From: Pseudomonadota bacterium | Lineage (GTDB): Bacteria > Pseudomonadota > Alphaproteobacteria > Caulobacterales > Caulobacteraceae | NCBI GenBank assembly: GCA_023424215.1 | Contig: JAFAEC010000107.1 | Location: 1 to 18,589, forward strand | Direction of reading: 5' to 3' | DNA: 18,589 nucleotides | Part shown: positions 13,524 to 18,589 of the stretch, piece by piece | How positions within the stretch are numbered: the stretch's first letter is position 1 | Layout: the number at the start of each line of letters is the position of its first letter | The notes under the pieces: generated by a model | The model's database searches: none | What the model saw: only the letters and a program-made list of their open reading frames with translations | What the model was told of the DNA's origin: nothing | Position numbers and translations under genes: made by a program

Positions 13524-14851
13524 GTCCGGGCCTCCTCCGACGCGACTTGCCGACGAATCCTGGCGGCCAGGCCGACGAACATGGCGATCGCCAGGGCATA
13601 GAAGGGCAGCAGGGTGTACATTGCCATCTGCAGCGAATTGTCCGGGTGCGTGGCCCGGAACCAGTCGCTGGCGGCGCCCAGCCACGTCGGGCCCAGACCC
13701 AGACCGATGAGGTTCATCACCAGCAGCAGCAGGGCGCCCGACAGGACCCGCTGGTCGGGGCGCACCTCCTCCTGGACCAGGGTCACGGCCGGCGAGAGAT
13801 AGAAGTAGTTCAGACCCATGGGCAGGACGAGGAAGATCAACGAGAGCTGCCAGGTCGGCGCCCAGACGAAGGCCGCGAAGAAGGGGGCGGCGATGGCGAG
13901 GCCGATGGCCGGCAGCCAGGCGTAGGCGGTCTTCGAGCGTCGGCTGAGCCGGTCGATGAGACGGCCCGAGACGAACATGCCGGCGCTGACGCCGAAGCCG
14001 ACGATCAGGGCGTACCAGAGGGCGATTTGCTCCAGCGTCATGCCCTTCTCGCGCATCAGGAACAGGGTCGCGAAATTGAGCAGGGCGTAGGTGACGAACT
14101 GGGTGGCCCCGCAGGCCAAGGCCATGCCGCGCAGCACCGGGTTGGCGAAATACATGCGGCAGGTCGGCCAGAAGCCCGTCCGCGGAATCGGGGCGGCGTC
14201 GGCCGGCGGATGCGTCTCCAGCGGCCGGTCCAGACCGCCCTTCTTCGGCTCGCGCACGAACAGCCAGACGACGAGGGCCGTGACCACGCCGACGACGCCG
14301 ACCCATACGAAGGCGTCCCGCCATGAATAGGCGGCGGCGATCGAGGCGCCGAAGGCGACGCCAAGAGCGGAGCCGATCGGCGGACCAAGGTTGAACAGGC
14401 TCAACGCCGTCCCACGCGTCCCGGAGGGGAAGTAGTCCGAGATGATGGCGTACGAGGGCGGAACGCCGCCGGCCTCGCCGACCCCCACCATCATGCGGGA
14501 GGCGGCCAGCTGGCCATAGCTGGTGGACAGGCCGCAGGCGGCGGTGGCCGCACTCCACAGGGCGCAGGAGAAGGCCAGAACACGCACGCGGTTGGTGCGG
14601 TCCGCCAGCCAGCCCACGGGAATGGCGAGCACGCAGTAGAACAGGGCGAAGTAGAGGCCGCCGATCAGTCCGAGCTGCCCGTCGGTGACGCCGAGGTCAT
14701 CCTGGATCGGCTTGGCGAGGATGGACAGCAACTGCCGGTCGAGGAAGTTCAGCACGTAGACGAAGCAGAGCACGGCCAGGACGAACCAGGCGCGGCCCCC
14801 CGGACGGGCGACGGGCCCGTCGGGGACGGTCAGATCAGCGGAACTCGACAT
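13520..14851 (-). CDS. Spinster-like MFS transporter
   Basis: A 443-residue major facilitator with many hydrophobic segments consistent with 12 membrane helices. Spinster-type marks are NFLDRQLLSILAKPIQ (35-50) in helix 1 and motif A GWLADRTNRVRV (80-91) between helices 2 and 3; GVGEAGGVPPSY and SDYFPSGTRGTAL also fit this group. It presumably moves the substrate or a hydrolysis product across the inner membrane; direction and substrate are unknown. The start lies 3 bases after the TonB receptor stop, and the stop overlaps the esterase start, so it is firmly in the operon. Pairing of this carrier type with TonB receptors and esterases is common in sphingomonads and caulobacters. Confidence 0.9.
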   Translation of the reverse strand: MSSSADLTVPDGPVARPGGRAWFVLAVLCFVYVLNFLDRQLLSILAKPIQDDLGVTDGQLGLIGGLYFALFYCVLAIPVGWLADRTNRVRVLAFSCALWSAATAACGLSTSYGQLAASRMMVGVGEAGGVPPSYAIISDYFPSGTRGTALSLFNLGPPIGSALGVAFGASIAAAYSWRDAFVWVGVVGVVTALVVWLFVREPKKGGLDRPLETHPPADAAPIPRTGFWPTCRMYFANPVLRGMALACGATQFVTYALLNFATLFLMREKGMTLEQIALWYALIVGFGVSAGMFVSGRLIDRLSRRSKTAYAWLPAIGLAIAAPFFAAFVWAPTWQLSLIFLVLPMGLNYFYLSPAVTLVQEEVRPDQRVLSGALLLLVMNLIGLGLGPTWLGAASDWFRATHPDNSLQMAMYTLLPFYALAIAMFVGLAARIRRQVASEEART

Positions 14852-14854
14852 GTG

Positions 14855-17155
14855 TCAGTACTCGTAGCCGATGCGGACGCCGACCGTGCGCGGCCGGAGT
14901 CGCCCGTAGCGCCCGTCGAGGAAGGCCTCGGGGTGAATGTAGTTGATCGAGTTGTCGTCGAAGAGGTTCTCGACATAGGCCCCGACGGTGAACTGGTCGA
15001 AGGCGAAGGCCACGTTGGCGTTCACGAAGGTGTAGCTGTCCGTGTAGTCGAAGGTCGGAAGCGGCACGAGCGGGCGGCCCGGCGTGTTCGGGAATGCGTT
15101 CGGGAAATCGCCCACGTGAGAGATGGCGATCGACGCATTGCCGGTCACCCCCGGGGTCGGATCCCACTCGTAGTTCACGCGCAGGGAGCCTGAGAACTCC
15201 GGTCCGGCGAGACGGGCGCCTGTGACGGCTCCGGAGATGGCCGCTTCCTGCGCCGTCAGGTCGTCGACCTCGGCCTTGTTCCAGGCCCCGGTCAGCGCCA
15301 CTGTCCAGCCGTCCGCGGGGAGGGCGGTCAGCGACACCTCCACCCCCTTGCTGGTGGCGCCGCCGATATTGGTCGCGAACTGCACCGAGTCGGAGACCCG
15401 GTTGGCCTGGACCTGGATATCGTTCCAGTCGATCCAGTAGAGGGCGGCGTCGGCGTACAGGCGACCGTCGAAGAAGCGCCCCTTCACCCCGACCTCGTAG
15501 TTGATCAGCTCGTCCGAGGTCGCGCCGTCGGGAATGATGATGTCGGTCGGGTCCAGCGCGCTGACCGCTCCGGCCCGGGCGTTGACGATCGGCGGCCGGA
15601 AACCCGTGGCCACCGCCGCATAGGTCGTCACCGCCGGGGTGGGCCGCCACGACAGGCTGAGGCGGTACGAGGGGCCGCTCTCCTCGGCCTTGACCCCGAC
15701 GGTCGGAGGAACGTCGGTAATGGTGAGGGGGCCTGGAGTGGGGAAGCCGAGAATCGTCGCGACGTACGCCCGGGTCAGATAGTCCGAGTTGTAGCCGCCC
15801 GGCTCCGTGAAGCCCTGGGCGTCGGTCGATCCGTAGCGGAGGCCGCCGGTCACCCAGAGATCGGGATTGAAGCGGTAGGTCAACTGGCCGAAGGCCGCGA
15901 CCTCGTGGCTGATGAAGTGCGAGCCGAAGCGCAGGTAGTACTCGTCCGGCAGGCCGGTGAAGCCCTGTGCGGCGAGGAATTCCAGGCTGGAACGGTAGTT
16001 GTAGTCGACGTCGCGGCGCTTGCGGAAATAGAAACCGCCCAACGACCAGTCGAAGCGGCCGCCCGGATCCGAGACCAGCCGCAGTTCCTGGACGAAGGTG
16101 TCGTCCCAGGCGTCGGCGTCCAGCGCGAAGGGGAAGGCCTGGGCGTAGGTGCCCGCCAGGTCGACATAGAACAGGCCGGTGTAGTCGGACTGGGTGGTCG
16201 AGCTGGTCAGACGCGCGCCGTCGAACTGGTATTCGAAGGTCGCATTGTAGTTGGCCATGTCGCTCTGGAAGAGGTCGGGCCGATCGGTCAGGCGGACGAA
16301 CTCGCCGCGATCCGGGTTGGTCAGCGAGGAGTCGTGCGGATTGGCGATCTCGCGCGAGTACATCAGCCGGGCGGTGAACCGGTCGTTCGGCTCCCACTGC
16401 AGGATGGCGCGCCCGCCGTACTGGACCAGCGAGTTGGCGTTCTCGATGCCGGTTCCGACATTGTCGACCCATCCTTCCTCATGGCGCGAGAAGCCGACCA
16501 CGCGCAGCGCCAGCTCGTCCTCGACCAGCGGCACGTTGACCATGGCGTTGTAGCGCTGGCGCAGGCCGCCCTCGTTCATCGTGCCGATGTCGACCAGGGC
16601 CGAAGCGTCGAACCCGGTCGGGTCCGGGTCGTGGGTCAGGATGCGCAGGGCGCCGGCCAGCGAGCCGGAGCCGAAGAGGGTGCCCTGCGGGCCCCGCAGG
16701 AACTCGATCCGCTCGACGTCGAACAGGCTCGGGTCGAGAATGGTGGAGTTGCCGTTCGACGATATGGGCAGTTCGTCGAGGTAGATGGCCACGGTGCTCT
16801 GCAGGTTCGCGCCGTAGCCGTTGGTGGCGATGCCGCGAGCCGTGAAGTTGTTGAAGTTGGCCGAGGCCCGATTGAGCACCACTCCGGGGGTCGCAGTGGC
16901 GAGACCGTCGTAGTTGACGATGCCGCGCTCGTTCAGTTCCTCCTGCGAGAGAGTGGTGATGCTGACGGGAACGTCCTGCAGCCGCTCCTCTCGGCGGGTG
17001 GCCGTGACGATGATCTCGTCCAGCGCCGTCGCCTGCCGGTCGCCGCGGTCCTCCTGCGACGCCGTCGATTGCTGGTCTTGCGCCCAGGCCTGGGCCGGCG
17101 TCAGGGCCGCCGCCTGCGCAGCCGCGCAGACAGAGGCGAGCAGTATCGCCCTCAT
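14855..17155 (-). CDS. TonB-dependent outer-membrane receptor
   Basis: A 766-residue receptor. A Sec signal peptide (cut near A25, AQAWA-QDQ) is followed by a TonB-box/plug start DEIIVTATRREERLQDVPVSI (46-66 in pieces), plug motifs RGIATNGYG, VAIYLDELPIS and VERIEFLRGPQGTLFGSGSLAGALRI, and then a long beta-barrel of alternating aromatic/polar strands. It ends in GVRIGYEY, with a terminal aromatic residue suited to barrel assembly. It resembles FecA/CirA-like receptors used in Alphaproteobacteria for many organic nutrients besides iron. As first gene of the operon it probably imports the substrate to the periplasm, driven by TonB. The ATG at 17155 has GGAGGG 7 bases upstream, but that site lies within a long hairpin. 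Confidence 0.93.
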   Translation of the reverse strand: MRAILLASVCAAAQAAALTPAQAWAQDQQSTASQEDRGDRQATALDEIIVTATRREERLQDVPVSITTLSQEELNERGIVNYDGLATATPGVVLNRASANFNNFTARGIATNGYGANLQSTVAIYLDELPISSNGNSTILDPSLFDVERIEFLRGPQGTLFGSGSLAGALRILTHDPDPTGFDASALVDIGTMNEGGLRQRYNAMVNVPLVEDELALRVVGFSRHEEGWVDNVGTGIENANSLVQYGGRAILQWEPNDRFTARLMYSREIANPHDSSLTNPDRGEFVRLTDRPDLFQSDMANYNATFEYQFDGARLTSSTTQSDYTGLFYVDLAGTYAQAFPFALDADAWDDTFVQELRLVSDPGGRFDWSLGGFYFRKRRDVDYNYRSSLEFLAAQGFTGLPDEYYLRFGSHFISHEVAAFGQLTYRFNPDLWVTGGLRYGSTDAQGFTEPGGYNSDYLTRAYVATILGFPTPGPLTITDVPPTVGVKAEESGPSYRLSLSWRPTPAVTTYAAVATGFRPPIVNARAGAVSALDPTDIIIPDGATSDELINYEVGVKGRFFDGRLYADAALYWIDWNDIQVQANRVSDSVQFATNIGGATSKGVEVSLTALPADGWTVALTGAWNKAEVDDLTAQEAAISGAVTGARLAGPEFSGSLRVNYEWDPTPGVTGNASIAISHVGDFPNAFPNTPGRPLVPLPTFDYTDSYTFVNANVAFAFDQFTVGAYVENLFDDNSINYIHPEAFLDGRYGRLRPRTVGVRIGYEY

Positions 17156-17160
17156 GTGAT

Positions 17161-17212
17161 GTCCCTCCCTCGGCGTCGATCATCTGCGTCGACGCTCGGG
17201 AGGAAGAGGGAC
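17161..17212 (-). promoter_or_regulatory. Leader hairpin that sequesters the TonB receptor ribosome binding site
   Basis: Four pairing blocks nest around a 9-base loop: GTCCCTC (17161-17167) with GAGGGAC (17206-17212), CCT (17168-17170) with AGG (17201-17203), CG (17171-17172) with CG (17197-17198), and GCGTCGA (17173-17179) with TCGACGC (17189-17195). That is about 19 pairs with small bulges. In the minus-strand mRNA the 3' arm contains the GAGGGAGGG Shine-Dalgarno, 5-7 bases from the ATG. Folding would hide the start signal, so translational control is plausible. Confidence 0.55.
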
Positions 17213-17227
17213 ACGGGCCCGGGGAGT

Positions 17228-17258
17228 TGTCAATATTCGCTCTCGTGTGTGTGAATAT
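17228..17258 (-). promoter_or_regulatory. Candidate -35 box and inverted repeat upstream of the catabolic operon
   Basis: On the minus strand TTGACA (17233-17228) is a consensus -35 box, but the -10 region 17 bases on is GC-rich and poor, so the promoter call is weak. ATATTC (17233-17238) and GAATAT (17253-17258) form an inverted repeat with a 14-base spacer overlapping that box. It could be the operator for the operon's regulator. Confidence 0.3.
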
Positions 17259-17343
17259 CTGGGTTCTTTCATTGTGACAGAGGGCTTCACCGGGGATCGC
17301 CTTACCGCGAGTTCACCCAGACGCCGCATTTCGGCCCGCTTTC

Positions 17344-17371
17344 GCTACAAACGTAGCGCCACAAATGTAGC
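17344..17371 (+). promoter_or_regulatory. Tandem BlaI/MecI-type operators
   Basis: GCTACAAACGTAGC (17344-17357) is a dyad with a 4-base centre, followed without a gap by GCCACAAATGTAGC (17358-17371), the same dyad with one arm base changed. They fit the TACA...TGTA core recognised by BlaI/MecI repressors and end 17 bases before the BlaI gene, so autorepression is likely. Confidence 0.8.
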
Positions 17372-17388
17372 GGCTGGAGGCGCAGTTC

Positions 17389-17763
17389 ATGATCGAAAGG
17401 CTGCCAAGACGGGAACGCGAGGTGTTCGAAACCCTTTGCCGGCTCGGCGAGGGCGGCACCGCCGCAGTCAGGCAGGCCCTGGCGGATGCGCTGAGCGACT
17501 CGGCGGTGCGCACGCTGCTGGGCCGCCTCGAGGCCAAGGGCCTCGTTCGACGCCGGTCCGAGGGCTCCACCATCGTCTATTCACCGGCGCCGCGGCCGGA
17601 GGCGATCGCCACCGGGGCGTTGCAGCGCATGGTCGACACCTTCTTCGCCGGTTCAGCCGCGACCGCCGCCACGGCCCTGCTCGGCCTCACCGAACGCTTG
17701 CAGCCTGAAGAGATCGAGGCGCTGCAGCGCGCGATCGATGAAGCGCGGGAGCGCGGAGAATGA
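17389..17763 (+). CDS. BlaI/MecI/CopY family transcriptional repressor
   Basis: A 124-residue penicillinase-repressor-type winged helix. The DNA-binding part covers residues 1-65 (LPRREREVFETLCRLGEGGTAAVRQAL, then SAVRTLLGRLEAKGLVRRR and the wing EGSTIVYSP), each within the family pattern; the C-terminal helices (IATGALQRMVDTFFAG, LQPEEIEALQRAIDEA) mediate dimerisation. In characterised systems the partner M56 protease inactivates the repressor on signal. The ATG at 17389 has GGAGG 8 bases upstream. Two tandem operators precede it, and the sensor peptidase gene overlaps its stop by ATGA. The pair may control a beta-lactamase or envelope gene beyond the window. Confidence 0.93.
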   Translation: MIERLPRREREVFETLCRLGEGGTAAVRQALADALSDSAVRTLLGRLEAKGLVRRRSEGSTIVYSPAPRPEAIATGALQRMVDTFFAGSAATAATALLGLTERLQPEEIEALQRAIDEARERGE

Positions 17764-18589
17764 TGGCCGCGATCCAGGCGGCGCTGGATCTTCTGATCCG
17801 GTCGGGGCTGATCGCCGGTGTCGCGCTCGGCCTCCTGGCGCTGACCCGCCGCCGCCCTGCCATCGAAAGGGTCCTTACTCTCCGGACAGGTGTGTGCCTT
17901 CTCCTCGCCCTGCCGGTGGCCATGAGCGTCGGCCCGTCCCTCGCCTTGCCCCTGCTGCCGGGGCAGGCCGCCACGCCGACCTCCGCTCCCGCGGAGCTCT
18001 GGACCGGTCACATCGGCCCGGTCGCCGGCGTCGCCGTCCGCGCCGCGATCCTCCAGCCCTCGCTGGTCACGATGGCGGCGGTCGTCTGGGCGGCCGGCGC
18101 CGTCTTGGTCCTCGCCCGTTTCCTGGTCGGCGTCTGGACGCTCTGGCGCTGGACCCGCGACGCAAGGCCGGCGACCGCGCCTGCCTGGGTCGACACGCTC
18201 CGGAGCCTGGGCGGCCGTCGTCCGCCACGACTGCTGGTCGCCCCGGCGGCGCGGTCGCCGCTGAGCTGGGGCCCGCCCCCCGGGATCGTGCTCATCGACC
18301 CCGCCTGTCACGCCCGACCGGAGACGGCGCGCGCCGTCCTGGCCCACGAGCTGGCCCATGTGAGACATCGGGACTGGCTGTTCCTGGCTCTCTCCCGGCT
18401 TTCGCTCAGCCTCTTCTGGTTCAACCCACTCGTCTGGCGGCTCCACAGCGAACTCGCGACTCTCAGCGAGGAGGCCGCGGACGCCGCGGCGCTCGCCGAG
18501 GTGGAGCCGGCCGCCTACGCCCACACCCTCGTCAGCCTCGCGGCGGGGCGGGGCCCCCCCCCCCCCCGGGCCCAGGGCGGCTACGGGGA
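17760..18589 (+). CDS. BlaR1/MecR1-type M56 sensor peptidase (C-terminus off window)
   Basis: The first 276 residues of a membrane-embedded M56 metallopeptidase. Hydrophobic segments near 10-28, 43-65 and 101-127 are likely membrane helices. The zinc motif is H196-E-L-A-H200 in VLAHELAHVRHRDWLFLAL, with a further hydrophobic segment and the third-ligand region LSEEAADAAAL (235-245). Family members sense a periplasmic ligand, often a beta-lactam, and trigger loss of the BlaI repressor. The start ATG at 17760 overlaps the repressor stop; ATG 17763 is an in-frame alternative. A run of 14 C at 18554-18567 lies in the gene, so the frame after it is unreliable. The sensor domain, which would reveal the ligand, is outside the window. 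Confidence 0.88.
   Translation, partial: MMAAIQAALDLLIRSGLIAGVALGLLALTRRRPAIERVLTLRTGVCLLLALPVAMSVGPSLALPLLPGQAATPTSAPAELWTGHIGPVAGVAVRAAILQPSLVTMAAVVWAAGAVLVLARFLVGVWTLWRWTRDARPATAPAWVDTLRSLGGRRPPRLLVAPAARSPLSWGPPPGIVLIDPACHARPETARAVLAHELAHVRHRDWLFLALSRLSLSLFWFNPLVWRLHSELATLSEEAADAAALAEVEPAAYAHTLVSLAAGRGPPPPRAQGGYG

Noticed and set aside
11895..13601. 568-residue plus-strand open frame opposite the carboxylesterase
   Set aside because: Low-complexity Arg/Gly/Ala-rich sequence fully antisense to a gene with clear catalytic motifs.
15905..17254. 449-residue plus-strand open frame opposite the TonB receptor
   Set aside because: Antisense shadow of a well-supported receptor gene; no domain recognised.
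1..18589. CRISPR arrays, IS elements and rRNA genes
   Set aside because: No regularly spaced repeats, transposase genes, terminal inverted repeats or rRNA-like sequence were seen.

Overview
The window looks like chromosomal DNA of a high-GC alphaproteobacterium, probably Caulobacterales (Brevundimonas/Phenylobacterium-like) or a sphingomonad. This is inferred from strong GC bias, tight minus-strand operons with ATGA overlaps, a TonB-receptor-led catabolic cluster with a spinster-type MFS carrier, and the form of an initiator-tRNA fragment. The genus cannot be fixed from sequence alone.

Left part (1-7521): the right end of an integrative element. It ends in a displaced 3' half of a tRNA-fMet gene (7477-7521), starting at the anticodon loop, next to a P4-type tyrosine integrase (6099-7265, minus). 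Between integrase and att lies an AT-richer, repeat-bearing segment that resembles an attP arm region. The left end and the rebuilt tRNA lie outside the window. Inward of the integrase is a very tight three-gene minus-strand operon: a MerR-type regulator (5487-5945), an 829-residue N6-adenine DNA methyltransferase (3001-5490) and a PIN-domain ribonuclease (2503-3000). The regulator and methyltransferase overlap by ATGA, and the methyltransferase stop abuts the PIN start with no gap. No VapB, HsdS, HsdR or restriction nuclease is present, so the trio reads as a self-contained methylation/RNase module and is the best candidate for an undescribed defence or addiction system. Repeated AAGCGGG half-sites sit in its promoter.

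Further left are a nucleoredoxin-like protein that has lost the first cysteine of its CxxC (2027-2464, plus), an HxlR regulator (1332-1727, plus), a divergent Gal80-like Gfo/Idh/MocA protein (60-1160, minus) and the first 21 codons of another minus-strand gene. Repeated CGAACA/TGTTCG half-sites lie between the divergent pair.

Right part (7522-17155): after the tRNA's own terminator comes a very GC-rich seven-gene minus-strand operon. In transcription order it encodes a TonB-dependent receptor, spinster-like MFS transporter, secreted type-B carboxylesterase, acyl-CoA ligase, TetR regulator, MFE-2-like short-chain dehydrogenase and a Tat-type lipoprotein serine hydrolase. Together they suggest uptake of an ester-type compound, hydrolysis, CoA activation and beta-oxidation-like processing; the substrate is not evident. 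A long hairpin covers the ribosome binding site of the receptor gene, and a near-perfect palindrome lies between the TetR gene and the dehydrogenase.

Right edge (17344-18589): a BlaI/MecI repressor with two abutting 14-bp operators, followed by an overlapping BlaR1-type M56 sensor peptidase that runs off the end. A run of 14 C near the end suggests a low-quality sequence end.
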